64,000 nt of DNA from Tildeniella torsiva UHER 1998/13D (GTDB taxonomy: Bacteria; Cyanobacteriota; Cyanobacteriia; Phormidesmidales; Phormidesmidaceae), in NCBI GenBank assembly GCA_019358835.1, contig JAHHIH010000004.1, positions 248,001 to 312,000 on the forward strand, written 5' to 3'. How positions within the stretch are numbered: the first letter of the stretch is position 1; every line of letters begins with the position of its first letter. The notes beneath the pieces are model-generated. The model ran no database searches and was not told the origin of the DNA. It saw only the letters and a list, made by a program, of their open reading frames with translations. The position numbers were made by a program, and so were the translations under genes. Positions 39,545-48,414 of this stretch are shown here, piece after piece.

Positions 39545-40315
39545 ATGGCTTCCCTACCCAGTCTGTTTGTTTCGCACGGGGCACCCGATCTGCCCCTGCG
39601 GGTTGGCCCAACCCAGGATTTTCTGCGATCGCTCTTGCAGACCCTGCCAAAGCCCAAGGCAATTCTCGCCATTTCGGCCCACTGGCTCACGGCCCAGCCC
39701 ACCGTCAGCGCCGCCGAGCAGCCCAAAACAATCTACGACTTTGGCGGTTTTTCCCAGGCGCTCTACGAGTTGACTTACCCCGCCCCAGGGAATCCAAAGC
39801 TGGCGGAGCAGGTGGCGTCCAGGCTCACCGAAGCCGGGTTCTCGGCCCACACAAATCGCAGCCGAGGCTTTGACCACGGCGTTTGGACGCCGCTGATTTT
39901 GGCAGCCCCAGAGGCCACCATCCCCGTAGTGCAGCTGTCGCTTCAGCCCCACGAAACACCGCTGCACCACTACCAACTCGGCAAAGCCCTCGCCCCCCTG
40001 CGAGACGAAGGCGTGCTGATTTTCGCCAGCGGTGCCGCCACCCACAACCTGGGAGCCTTCGATGGCAACTACAGCGCTGTTCCCCCAGATTGGGCAACAG
40101 CCTTTGATGACTGGTTGGCTGAGGCCATTGGCATCAACGATATCCAAGCCCTACTCAACTATCGCCAGCATGCCCCCCACGCCTCCCAAAACCACCCGAG
40201 CGAAGAGCACCTGCTGCCCCTATTCGTCGCCCTCGGTGCCGGTGGCCCCGGCCAGCAAATTCACCACGGCTTTACCTACGGAGCGTTCAGCATGGTCGCA
40301 TATCAATTCAACTAG
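39545..40315 (+). CDS. DODA-type extradiol ring-opening dioxygenase (LigB family, YgiD-like)
   Basis: A 256-aa Fe(II)/Zn-dependent dioxygenase of the class III extradiol group, which includes DOPA 4,5-dioxygenase and E. coli YgiD. VSHGAPDLPL (His ligand, about residue 10), ISAHWLTAQP (His, about 43), RGFDHGVWTPL (His and acid, about 110) and ASGAATHNLG (His) carry the metal and catalytic residues. Physiological substrate is unknown. The start ATG 39545 follows an AT-rich stretch (AAAACTATCTAGATTAAAACTATG). Confidence 0.9.
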   Translation: MASLPSLFVSHGAPDLPLRVGPTQDFLRSLLQTLPKPKAILAISAHWLTAQPTVSAAEQPKTIYDFGGFSQALYELTYPAPGNPKLAEQVASRLTEAGFSAHTNRSRGFDHGVWTPLILAAPEATIPVVQLSLQPHETPLHHYQLGKALAPLRDEGVLIFASGAATHNLGAFDGNYSAVPPDWATAFDDWLAEAIGINDIQALLNYRQHAPHASQNHPSEEHLLPLFVALGAGGPGQQIHHGFTYGAFSMVAYQFN

Positions 40316-40462
40316 TTTTGAGTTCTAAGTTTTGAGTTTTGAATTCCCTCCAAACTCAAAACTCAACATTCAAAACTTTCCCTACCCCCTTACCCCCTAC
40401 TCCCTACCCCCTTACCCCCTACTCCCTACCCCCTTACCCCCTACTCCCTACTCCCTACCCAC
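40316..40462. repeat. AT-rich dispersed repeat followed by a C-rich tandem tract
   Basis: Bases 40316-40380 repeat the words AGTTTTGAATT, AACTCAAAA and CAAAACTTTC found at 14759-14826. They are followed at 40385-40450 by three perfect head-to-tail copies of a 22-bp C-rich unit (C5-TTA-C5-TA-CTCCCTA). The tract runs to 15 bases before the next gene. Such tracts vary in copy number between strains. Confidence 0.75.
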
Positions 40463-40472
40463 AGGAATCCCC

Positions 40473-41465
40473 ATGGCCCTCGGCAGACTGATCAACGGCA
40501 AATGGTCTACAGAATGGACAGAACGCAGCGAATCGGGCGAATTTCAGCGCATGCCGACTCTGTTTCACGACTGGGTGACGGCGGATGGCTCCAGTGGCTT
40601 TAGGGCCGAGCCGGGGCGCTACCACCTGTATGTGTCGCTGGGCTGCCCCTGGGCGCACCGCACGGTGCTGCTGCGATCGCTCAAAGGGCTACAAGATGCG
40701 ATCGGCCTCTCCATCGTTGATCCGGTGATCAGCGACCAGGGCTGGAAGTTCTCAGAACGCTTTGGCAGCATTCCCGATAGCCTCTACGGGGCGGAGTATC
40801 TGTGGCAGCTCTACACCCGCGCCAAGGCCGACTACACCGGGCGCGTCACCGTCCCCGTGCTGTGGGATACGCAGACCCAAACCATCGTCAACAACGAGTC
40901 GCGGCAGATCATTCAAATGCTGAACTCTGAGTTCAACGAGTTTGCGGGATTTCCCCAGCGCGACTTTTACCCTGAGGCGCAGCGCCCCCAGATTGACGCG
41001 GCGATGGATGCCATCTACCAGCCGATTAACAACGGCGTCTACCGCAGCGGCTTTGCGGCTTCCCAGGAAGCCTACAACGGTGCCGTGACGGAGCTGTTTG
41101 AGGCGCTGGATCATTGGGAGGGTGTACTGAGTCAGCAGCGCTACCTGGTGGGCGACCAGATCACCCTAGCCGACTGGTGTATGTTCACCACCCTGTTTCG
41201 CTTTGATTTGGCCTACTACGGGCTATTTAAGACCAACCTCAAGCGCCTGGTTGACTATCCCAACCTGTGGGGCTACTGCCGCGAGCTATATCAGCAGCCG
41301 GGGGTGGCCGAGTGGTGCAGCGCGGAGCACGTCAAACAGCTCTACTACGCCGGTCTTCCCGAACTCAACCCCAGCGGCATTGTGCCCGCTGGGCCAGCGC
41401 TCGACTACGGGGCACCCCACGGGCGAGAGCACCAGACCGCGCCTGTGCAGGGGATGGCAGCCTAA
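40473..41465 (+). CDS. Glutathionyl-hydroquinone reductase (GST Xi class, YqjG-like)
   Basis: A 330-aa enzyme that removes glutathione from glutathionyl-hydroquinones. LGCPWAHRTVLLRSLKG (about residue 60) holds the catalytic Cys of the CPWA motif. ESRQIIQMLNSEFN is the thioredoxin-fold end, and the C-terminal helical domain has DQITLADWCMFTTLFRFD. The length is normal. ATG 40473 is chosen since the upstream frame is only a C-rich repeat. Likely role is protection from quinones; it lies near a ring-opening dioxygenase, though a pathway link is speculative. Confidence 0.92.
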   Translation: MALGRLINGKWSTEWTERSESGEFQRMPTLFHDWVTADGSSGFRAEPGRYHLYVSLGCPWAHRTVLLRSLKGLQDAIGLSIVDPVISDQGWKFSERFGSIPDSLYGAEYLWQLYTRAKADYTGRVTVPVLWDTQTQTIVNNESRQIIQMLNSEFNEFAGFPQRDFYPEAQRPQIDAAMDAIYQPINNGVYRSGFAASQEAYNGAVTELFEALDHWEGVLSQQRYLVGDQITLADWCMFTTLFRFDLAYYGLFKTNLKRLVDYPNLWGYCRELYQQPGVAEWCSAEHVKQLYYAGLPELNPSGIVPAGPALDYGAPHGREHQTAPVQGMAA

Positions 41466-41525
41466 GTTTCGCCGCTAGTCGCCCAACTCTCGTAGGGTGC
41501 ATTCGCGAAGCAATGCACCGCAGAG

Positions 41526-42353
41526 CTAGTCGCCCAGCGCTAGGCGAGCATTGGTTGCTAGAACCTTCAGGGCAGCTAGATCAGGCGTTGCCGATCGCAC
41601 GTCATTCGCCTCGGTCTGGCTCAGCCACAGCAGATATTCGATGTTGCCCGCCGGGCCGAGCAGGGGCGACCAGGTGAGCCCCTGGTAAACCCATCCGAGA
41701 GATTTAGCCGAGGCCAGCACGCTGGCGATCGCATCCCCCTGATCCCCAGGGTCGCGCACCACGCCCTTTTTGCCGACGCGATCGCGCCCCACCTCAAACT
41801 GGGGTTTCACCAGCAGCACCACCTCGCGCGGCGGCACCAGCAGCGCCCAAAAGGCGGGCAGCACCTTGGTCAACGAAATAAACGACACATCCATCACCCC
41901 CAGGTCAGGGCGAGGATCATTCTCGCCGTAGAGCTGCTCGGGGGTAAGGTGACGCAGGTTGGTGCGCTCGCGGAGGATGACGCGGGGATCCTGCCGTAGC
42001 GCCCAGGCCACCTGACCGTAGCCCACATCAATGCCGTAGACCTGCGCGGCCCCAGCTTGCAGCAGGCAGTCGGTAAAGCCCCCGGTCGAAATTCCTCCAT
42101 CCAGCGCAATCCGTCCCTTGGGCTCGATTGGGAATTCGGCCAGGGCTTTGGCCAGCTTTTCGCCGCCGCGCGAGACGTAGGGCGATCGCGCCTTCACCAG
42201 CAGTTCCACATCCTCGGCAAAGGCCGTGCCCGGTTTATCCACCACGGCGTGGTTCACCTGCACTTCCCCAGCGCGAATCAGCCGCTGGGCCTGCTGCCGC
42301 GATTCGCACAAGCCCCGATCTACCAGCAGGGCGTCTAAACGCTGTTTAGCCAT
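41526..42353 (-). CDS. tlyA: TlyA family rRNA 2'-O-methyltransferase
   Basis: A 275-aa enzyme with an N-terminal S4 RNA-binding domain (MAKQRLDALLVDRGLCESRQ and LIRAGEVQVNH) and a FtsJ/RrmJ-type methyltransferase domain: VSRGGEKLAKAL (catalytic Lys), ALDGGISTGGFTDCLLQAGA (SAM-binding), LGVMDVSFIS (catalytic Asp) and LLVKPQFE (Lys and Glu). TlyA proteins methylate 16S and 23S rRNA cytidines in mycobacteria; some act as haemolysin-like factors by old naming only. The TPR gene lies 9 bases upstream. Confidence 0.93.
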   Translation of the reverse strand: MAKQRLDALLVDRGLCESRQQAQRLIRAGEVQVNHAVVDKPGTAFAEDVELLVKARSPYVSRGGEKLAKALAEFPIEPKGRIALDGGISTGGFTDCLLQAGAAQVYGIDVGYGQVAWALRQDPRVILRERTNLRHLTPEQLYGENDPRPDLGVMDVSFISLTKVLPAFWALLVPPREVVLLVKPQFEVGRDRVGKKGVVRDPGDQGDAIASVLASAKSLGWVYQGLTWSPLLGPAGNIEYLLWLSQTEANDVRSATPDLAALKVLATNARLALGD

Positions 42354-42362
42354 GATTGCTCC

Positions 42363-42866
42363 CTAGGCAGCGGTGCTGGGTTTGAGGCCCCGGCGGCTGG
42401 CGATTTGTTCGAGCTGCTGCTTGACGAGATCGAGCCGGGGCTTGGTGCTTTGGCGATCGTACAGCTCGCTGGCTTTGAGCAACGCCTGCACCGCCTGCCC
42501 GTCGGTGCCCATGTTGGCGTAGGCCAGGCCACCGTTGTGAAAGGCTTCGGCGCAGCTGGGCTCAGCCACCATCACAGCGGTGAACTGATCAATAGCAGCC
42601 GGGTAGCGGCCCTTCGCAAAGGCCGCACAGCCTGCCTCAAACTGGGCTCTAGCGCCTTCACTGATGGGCATAGAAAGCTCCATCACCGGAGTCGGAAACA
42701 GGGCGCTGTTGCCCAGGGGACGGCGATAGGCCCACACCATCACCCCCATGCCAAAGCCCAGAACCGCTAGCACCACCGATAGCCAAATCACCAGTTCCAC
42801 AGGGTTCAATCTCCGCGTAAGTAAACCAAAAACCGTTTTGACGCGCCTGCCAAGGGCCGAGGTCAA
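42363..42866 (-). CDS. Membrane-anchored TPR-like protein
   Basis: A 167-aa protein with one membrane segment (about residues 23-48) and a C-terminal TPR pair: ARAQFEAGCAAFAKGRYPAAIDQFTAVMVAEPSCAEAFHNGGLAYANMGTDGQAVQALLKASEL (about 73-137, in two repeats). Likely a scaffold for other proteins at the membrane. It is 9 bases upstream of tlyA in the same direction, so the two form an operon, but no functional link is known. Confidence 0.82.
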   Translation of the reverse strand: MTSALGRRVKTVFGLLTRRLNPVELVIWLSVVLAVLGFGMGVMVWAYRRPLGNSALFPTPVMELSMPISEGARAQFEAGCAAFAKGRYPAAIDQFTAVMVAEPSCAEAFHNGGLAYANMGTDGQAVQALLKASELYDRQSTKPRLDLVKQQLEQIASRRGLKPSTAA

Positions 42867-42938
42867 CCCGACGATAGCACCGACTTGCTGCCCTACCTTG
42901 CCGGAAAATCAGCCTCTTAAACTGAATAACCTAAAGGT

Positions 42939-43802
42939 ATGACCTCGCACTCTGACCTTAGCCCCACCCTAACTATGCAACATGTTTTAAGGGGAATCGC
43001 GCTGGCTCTTGAGGGCCGATCAAAAACCATCTCCCTCAGGGGGCAATCTCTCACCATCGCTCTGTTGGTTGCAGGGGGCATGGCCCTGGCGGGCTGCGAT
43101 TCGCAGAGCGATCCGTTCCGGAATCGCGCCTCTACCTCCAATCCCCCCGTTGAACCAGCCCAGGAAGCCCCATCGGCAACTGCCCCGGCAGATCAGACGG
43201 CGATCGCCACCATCCAAGCCATTGTCGCCAACCCCGTATCGGTCACCCTCGGCCAGGGAGAGCCTGAGCCAGCCCAAGTCAAGCAGACCCTGGCCTACGG
43301 CGATCAGATTCGCACCGATGACCAGGCCCTGGCTGAGGTTGGCTTAGTCACCGGGGCGATGTTTCGCATCGGCGGCAATGCGGCCCTCACCCTGCAACCC
43401 AACCAGCTCAAGCTTGATGCCGGGCAGATGATCACATGGGTTGTGGGCAAATTGCCAGAACCCGTGGAAATTGTCACCCCCGTAGGCATTGCTGGGATTC
43501 GAGGCACCACGGTGTTTGTCAACATCGACGACGACCCCAATGCCCCGGTCGAAATCTTTTCCTGGGAAGGGGAAGTGGCCTTTCGGTTAGCTGACGGCGG
43601 AGATGAGGTCGTTTTGAACAGTGGGCAACAGCTATTTGTCTCCCCAGGTGAGCAGGATATCGAGGCGTTGCGGCAGCAAGTACAGCCCCTCGATCGCGCC
43701 GCCGCCCAGAAGCGCTTAGAGGAAAGCCGCCTTGTCAATGGCTTTGATCGCCCGCTGCCGACGCGACCTGAGCTTGAAGCCACCGTTGAGGCTCTGGAAT
43801 AA
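42939..43802 (+). CDS. FecR domain lipoprotein
   Basis: A 287-aa exported protein. A hydrophobic segment (about residues 36-48) ends in the lipobox MALAGC, and a Pro/Ala-rich linker follows. The FecR-type domain comprises LAEVGLVTGAMFRIGGNAALTL and VTPVGIAGIRGTTVFVNI, then EIFSWEGEVAFRL. Members bind glycans, chelates or sensor partners in the envelope; no anti-sigma or TonB partner lies nearby, so iron-citrate control is unlikely. Start could be ATG 42939 or one of several later Met codons. Confidence 0.82.
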   Translation: MTSHSDLSPTLTMQHVLRGIALALEGRSKTISLRGQSLTIALLVAGGMALAGCDSQSDPFRNRASTSNPPVEPAQEAPSATAPADQTAIATIQAIVANPVSVTLGQGEPEPAQVKQTLAYGDQIRTDDQALAEVGLVTGAMFRIGGNAALTLQPNQLKLDAGQMITWVVGKLPEPVEIVTPVGIAGIRGTTVFVNIDDDPNAPVEIFSWEGEVAFRLADGGDEVVLNSGQQLFVSPGEQDIEALRQQVQPLDRAAAQKRLEESRLVNGFDRPLPTRPELEATVEALE

Positions 43803-44210
43803 CCAGCAGATCTCCCAACGGTTTGATCAACTGCTGAGGCTGGTGGTCTAGCGCTGCTCAGCAGCGATCGGCTGTGGCTATGGTCTCTGACCAACCAAAC
43901 CGCTCAACGTGAAGGATAGTGGAGCCCGTTCAACCGAACCGGTAGGTACTGCTAAAATCGTCGCTATTAAAGCAACAGCGAGGCTGAATGGGCAAAATCT
44001 GGTCTTGAGGCAAGCTGTTCAACTTCTATAGCGGTATTTTTATGAAAATTCAAGTTTATTTTGCAGACAATTGCTCTGCGATCTAGGGCAAATCAGGCAA
44101 ACAATCTCCAGGCCAATCCAGCAGTATTAGCTATTTCAGCCCAGACAACCCACATCCAAATCGGCTTCTTCTGCCCCTTTGGAATCACTCAAGTGCCCCC
44201 GGAGACAATC
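43803..44210. other. AT-richer spacer
   Basis: The 408-base gap includes TATTTTTATGAAAATTCAAG near 44035, a possible promoter area. Base composition falls here compared with the flanking genes, in line with the following gene. No RNA or repeat was recognised. The in-frame upstream extension of the next gene (from 44061) is open but looks non-coding. Confidence 0.4.
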
Positions 44211-46598
44211 ATGAGTGCATCGCTACTTTTCATTCAAAAACTCAAGCATTCAGACAAATTCCCAGGCTATTTTGTCGCCAGCACCGCCCCCCACAACGTC
44301 GAAGACGACCCCCTCGACTACAACACCTCATCTGATGTCACTATCCCGGCAAGCCCTGAGTCCTATGTTCAAGAGATGGCTAGCTATCTCAAAGAACATA
44401 AGGGCAATGCAGAAATCCTTGTTGTTATACACGGCTACAACACTAACAAAGATTCCGTCAGAGAATGGTTTGACAGCATTCAAGAACATATTGCTCTCCA
44501 CTACCAAAGCCGACCCAAAGGCTTTGTGCTGATTGGCTACCGCTGGCCCTCAGAGCAAATTGTCCCCAACGAGTTAACAAAATCGGGAGAAAACAAGCTA
44601 AAGATCTTAAGTACTCAGCTAAAGAACTACAGAAACGCACTACCTTTCGTGCCGGGTCTGCTTCTGCTTGTGGGCTTTGTAGGCTTTCTAATCAGCCTTG
44701 TATCTTGGTTGTTTGGTCTCGTTGCAACTGCCGCTCAAATTCAGGGCACTGTACTTTCTTTAATTATTGCTGGCCTGGCAACGGCTGTTGCCCTGTTGTT
44801 TTTTGCACCCATATTTACCATTATCCTGCTGCGTTTCGTTGTCTACTTTCGAGACAACTATCGGGCCAACAACTTTGGCACCCCAGACCTAGTAGAGCTG
44901 ATGCGTCAGATTGACTACACTCTAACCAAAGATGTCCCTGAGTCAGACAAAGGCTGGGGCAAAGACCGCATCAAGCTATCATTCATCGGGCACAGTATGG
45001 GGGGCTTCGTCGTCACCAATGCCGTTCGCATTCTGTCGGATGTGTTCGATTCAAAATCTGTCGGCACCATGAATACAGCCGACCCTCAGAAAAAACCCTC
45101 GCCTGAGGTCGGTAACGTATTTTGCCTCAGTCGTTTAGTGTTGGTTTCGCCAGATATTCCTGCCGAAACCATTATTTCCGGCAGAGCTAACTTTCTCCAG
45201 TCTTCCCTGCGCCGATTTGAAGAGGCCTATCTGTTCAGCAATGAAGGCGACATGGCCCTACGTTTGGCCTCTACAGCGGCCAACTATTTTAGCTATCCTT
45301 CGAGAACTCAAGATGGCGGCTATCGCCTCGGCAATGTGACGGTTAGAAGCTCTGGCATAGAGCGAAAAGAAGAGGGCAAAGAACAGCCCGAGGACTACGG
45401 TATTTTGGCAAGACTCCCCAATGGACTGTTAGTCAAACTGCAAGACCAGCTAACCAGTCAAGGTCACGTGCAAAGCGCTATCTATGGCGGGCAACTGGCA
45501 AAAGTTGAGGGAGGTGCGATCGCCAACCTTCAAGGCGAGATACTTAATTATTCTGAGTACGGCGAAACGACTCCTCTCTACGAAGTACTTCACAACTTTA
45601 TTGAGCCCCCAAATCTTCAATTCAGTAAAATTGACTGTTTGCAGCAGGGACAGATCGTCAAGCTTCCCAGCGGAGAAATCGTTTCACTTCAAAACAAAGC
45701 TAATCGCTACTGGTATTTTGAAGCAGTTCAAGAAAACTATCTTTGCCGGATTCAAGGAAATAAATTATTTGATTTTGACGATGACCAATTTGTCATGTTT
45801 GAGCGTGGACATATCGCCAGAATCAAAGGCGAAAAATTAGAGATTCTCGATAAGGCCGAGAATCAATCCTGGGCCTCGTCCTACGGAGATCTACTCAAGA
45901 TCAGCGGGGATCAGCTAGCCATATTTAAAGAGGGCAAATTTGTCAAATATCAGCACCAGGAGGAGATTGCTGGAGAACCGCTAGCGATCGCAGGCAGAGT
46001 CTCCATTACCTGGCGCTTTCCTCTCGACTACCTCTATATTCGCGAAAAAACTCCGCTGTCGGCGCGACAAAGAAGCGTTTCCTTAGCACCCGGAGAAACC
46101 CCCATCGGCGAATTGTTTAGCTTCTTTGACTGCACAGACTATGTCGAACACAACGCAGACCAAAAGCCCGTAGGCGTACTCAGCCACGCAAAGCGAAAAA
46201 AATCGTTGAGCATTGGAGATTACTTTTCGTTGACTAAAGACTACTTTGGCGGACGCATTGACACCCACGGCGGATACTTTAACAACTTTGACCAACAGCG
46301 CCCTTACAAACCCGAGGCGATCTCTTCTAAATTCGTCATCTATGGTTTGGCCTGCGTAGGCTTTGAGAAGCTTTTAGATGAGCTCAGCGAGCAGAATGCC
46401 TTTAAGCAAGATCCAAATCTCACTGCTCTTTATACCCAGACCTTGACAGATTTGGCAGAGCATTGCCCCAGCTCCTCGGCAGAACAGCGCCGGAGAATTG
46501 CGCTCACTCAAGTACTGTCTAGCATTTGTCAACGGAAGCAAATTCAGGTGATGCTATCGAGAAAATGCTACGAAGAAAACGTTTTGGGGCTTGAATGA
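44211..46598 (+). CDS. Large membrane alpha/beta hydrolase with beta-repeat C-terminal part
   Basis: A 795-aa protein from ATG 44211, supported by GGAG 6 bases upstream. Residues 50-110 give the first half of an alpha/beta hydrolase (LVVIHGYNTN, GFVLIGYRWPS). Two hydrophobic helices (about 147-170 and 180-212) interrupt it, and the nucleophile elbow SFIGHSMGGF follows at about 257-266, with LVLVSPDI after. Residues 400-585 contain many short strand repeats (GLLVKLQ, QLAKVEGGAIANLQGEI, QIVKLPSGEIVSLQ, HIARIKGEKLEIL, QLAIFKEGKFVKY). The rest is unknown. Base composition is lower in GC than neighbours. A lipase or esterase role is inferred; I know no named homologue. Confidence 0.85.
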   Translation: MSASLLFIQKLKHSDKFPGYFVASTAPHNVEDDPLDYNTSSDVTIPASPESYVQEMASYLKEHKGNAEILVVIHGYNTNKDSVREWFDSIQEHIALHYQSRPKGFVLIGYRWPSEQIVPNELTKSGENKLKILSTQLKNYRNALPFVPGLLLLVGFVGFLISLVSWLFGLVATAAQIQGTVLSLIIAGLATAVALLFFAPIFTIILLRFVVYFRDNYRANNFGTPDLVELMRQIDYTLTKDVPESDKGWGKDRIKLSFIGHSMGGFVVTNAVRILSDVFDSKSVGTMNTADPQKKPSPEVGNVFCLSRLVLVSPDIPAETIISGRANFLQSSLRRFEEAYLFSNEGDMALRLASTAANYFSYPSRTQDGGYRLGNVTVRSSGIERKEEGKEQPEDYGILARLPNGLLVKLQDQLTSQGHVQSAIYGGQLAKVEGGAIANLQGEILNYSEYGETTPLYEVLHNFIEPPNLQFSKIDCLQQGQIVKLPSGEIVSLQNKANRYWYFEAVQENYLCRIQGNKLFDFDDDQFVMFERGHIARIKGEKLEILDKAENQSWASSYGDLLKISGDQLAIFKEGKFVKYQHQEEIAGEPLAIAGRVSITWRFPLDYLYIREKTPLSARQRSVSLAPGETPIGELFSFFDCTDYVEHNADQKPVGVLSHAKRKKSLSIGDYFSLTKDYFGGRIDTHGGYFNNFDQQRPYKPEAISSKFVIYGLACVGFEKLLDELSEQNAFKQDPNLTALYTQTLTDLAEHCPSSSAEQRRRIALTQVLSSICQRKQIQVMLSRKCYEENVLGLE

Positions 46599-46660
46599 AG
46601 CCCAGCGACCCTAGGACGGCTGTATTATGAGTACAGTCACACTTCGTTACATCTCTGACC

Positions 46661-47569
46661 ATGGTTGCTGAACTGGTTTCCCTCTCACTGGCGTCGATCG
46701 AAAAGCACACCTGGACTTGGCGGGGCCATGCGATCGCCTACACCGTAGCCGGAGAGGGCACTCCCATCGTCCTCATCCACGGCTTTGGCGCTTCCCTTGG
46801 CCACTGGCGCAAGAACATTCCCGCTCTGGCGACGGCGGGGCACCGGGTCTATGCGATCGATCTGCTGGGCTTTGGCGATTCCGATCAGCCCGAAATTCCC
46901 TACACCCTCGACCTCTGGCAAGACCTGCTGGCCGACTTCTCGGCCGAGTTCATCCACACCCCAGCGGTCTACGTCGGCAACTCCATCGGCGGCCTGCTGA
47001 CCCTGATGATGCTGGCCAACCACCCCGACAAAGCCAGGGCCGGAGCCATGTTCAACTGCGCCGGGGGCCTCAACCACCGCCCCGAAGAACTCTACCCACC
47101 GCTGACCTGGCTCATGGGAGCCTTCACCTGGCTGGTGAGTTCGCCCCGAGTCGGGCCACTGGTGTTTAATCAGGTGCGCCGCAAGGGACGCATTCGCAGT
47201 TCGCTCCGGCAGGTCTACCGCAACCCCGCCGCCATCACCGATGAGCTGATCGAGATGATCTACACCCCCGCCTGCAAGCCCACAGCGCAGAAGGTATTTG
47301 CGGCGATCGTCACTGCACCGCCGGGGCCAAAACCCGAGGAACTGCTGCCCAAGATTACCCAACCGCTGCTAGTGCTCTGGGGCGAAAACGACCCCTGGAC
47401 GCCGATCAAAGGTGCCGATGTCTACCGCAAGCTGGCCGAAGATGTAGCTCGCCCCAGCCTGGTCACCTTCCACAGCATCGCCAATACCGGCCACTGCCCC
47501 CACGACGAGCGCCCCGAGGTGGTCAATCCCCTGCTGATCGAGTGGTTAGATACGCTGCCCAAGGGTTAG
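46661..47569 (+). CDS. Alpha/beta fold hydrolase
   Basis: A 302-aa cytoplasmic hydrolase. The oxyanion motif HGFGASLGHW is at about residue 45, AIDLLGFGDSDQP at about 70, the nucleophile elbow VGNSIGGL at about 105, the acid in LWGENDPW (about 243) and the catalytic His in NTGHCPHDE (about 283). It resembles the cyanobacterial/chloroplast group related to haloalkane dehalogenases and pheophytinase-like hydrolases. Substrate unknown. Stands alone. Confidence 0.9.
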   Translation: MVAELVSLSLASIEKHTWTWRGHAIAYTVAGEGTPIVLIHGFGASLGHWRKNIPALATAGHRVYAIDLLGFGDSDQPEIPYTLDLWQDLLADFSAEFIHTPAVYVGNSIGGLLTLMMLANHPDKARAGAMFNCAGGLNHRPEELYPPLTWLMGAFTWLVSSPRVGPLVFNQVRRKGRIRSSLRQVYRNPAAITDELIEMIYTPACKPTAQKVFAAIVTAPPGPKPEELLPKITQPLLVLWGENDPWTPIKGADVYRKLAEDVARPSLVTFHSIANTGHCPHDERPEVVNPLLIEWLDTLPKG

Positions 47570-47602
47570 CTGTAAGCTAGGACTGTAACCGAACAGTTCT
47601 CT

Positions 47603-47896
47603 ATGCGTATTTTGTCTCGTAGTACTCTGCGAAACTTTTGGGAATCTCATCCTGACGTTGAAGAAGCACTAAAAGCTTGGTATTACGAGGCCTCTCACGC
47701 TAGATGGCAAAGCCCTGCCGACATCAAAAGCGCCTATAGAAATGCCAGTATTCTTAGGGGCGATCGCGTTGTTTTCAACATTAAGGGCAACAAGTATCGC
47801 CTGATTGTGTCAATTAGATATGACATCGGCGTCATTTTCATTCGTTTTATTGGCACCCATGCGGAATACGACCAAGTCAACGCTGAAACAATCTAG
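47603..47896 (+). CDS. higB: HigB-type mRNA interferase toxin
   Basis: A 97-aa RelE-superfamily toxin of the HigB group that cleaves ribosome-bound mRNA. Conserved parts are LRNFWESHPDVEEALKAWY at the N-terminus, SAYRNASILRGDRVVFNIKGNKYRLIVSI (central strands) and FIRFIGTHAEYDQV at the C-terminus, with the usual final His and Tyr. It is followed 15 bases later by HigA. The toxin-first order is normal for this family. Confidence 0.92.
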   Translation: MRILSRSTLRNFWESHPDVEEALKAWYYEASHARWQSPADIKSAYRNASILRGDRVVFNIKGNKYRLIVSIRYDIGVIFIRFIGTHAEYDQVNAETI

Positions 47897-47910
47897 ATAA
47901 AGGTTGTCTT

Positions 47911-48288
47911 ATGGATCTACGTCCTATCAAAACAGAGGCAGACTACCAAAACGCTCTCCAAGAAATTGAGTTGCTGTTTGATGCCGCTCCTGGTACTGCA
48001 GAGTCTGATCGGCTAGAGGTGCTGAGCACCTTGGTAGATGCCTATGAGAAGGTTCATTTTCCCATTGAGCTGCCGGATCCCATTGAAGCCATTCACTACT
48101 ATATGGAAGCTCGTGGCTGGTCACCGCAGGATCTAGAACCCTGTTTAGGAAGCCGGGTAGGGGTTGCTGAGGTGCTCTCGCGCCAGCGCTTCCTTACCCT
48201 GGAGATGATCCGCAAGCTCAACCAGGAGTTGGGTGTTCCAGCCGAAATTTTGATTCAACCCTACAGCGCATTTCAGACCTCCGCCTAG
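47911..48288 (+). CDS. higA: HigA-type antitoxin with helix-turn-helix
   Basis: A 125-aa antitoxin that neutralises HigB and represses the pair. The N-terminal part (IKTEADYQNALQEIELLFDA) binds the toxin; the helical region EAIHYYMEARGWSPQDLEPCLGS is followed by the HTH core VAEVLSRQRFLTLEMIRKLNQELGVPAE. It starts 15 bases after higB on the same strand. Confidence 0.92.
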   Translation: MDLRPIKTEADYQNALQEIELLFDAAPGTAESDRLEVLSTLVDAYEKVHFPIELPDPIEAIHYYMEARGWSPQDLEPCLGSRVGVAEVLSRQRFLTLEMIRKLNQELGVPAEILIQPYSAFQTSA

Positions 48289-48414
48289 TAATGCCCCATG
48301 CTCGATCATCAGAATTCCGTAATCTCCATGACTATTCCCTGGCCGATCGCCCCTAGAGTGGGTTAAAACCCGATTAACTTGCACTGTCTGTTGTCGTTCC
48401 TATCGCCACTGTCT

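Noticed and set aside
42939-43802. Iron-citrate sensor role for the FecR-domain protein
   Set aside because: No ECF sigma factor or TonB receptor gene is nearby, and it is a lipoprotein rather than a membrane-spanning anti-sigma factor.
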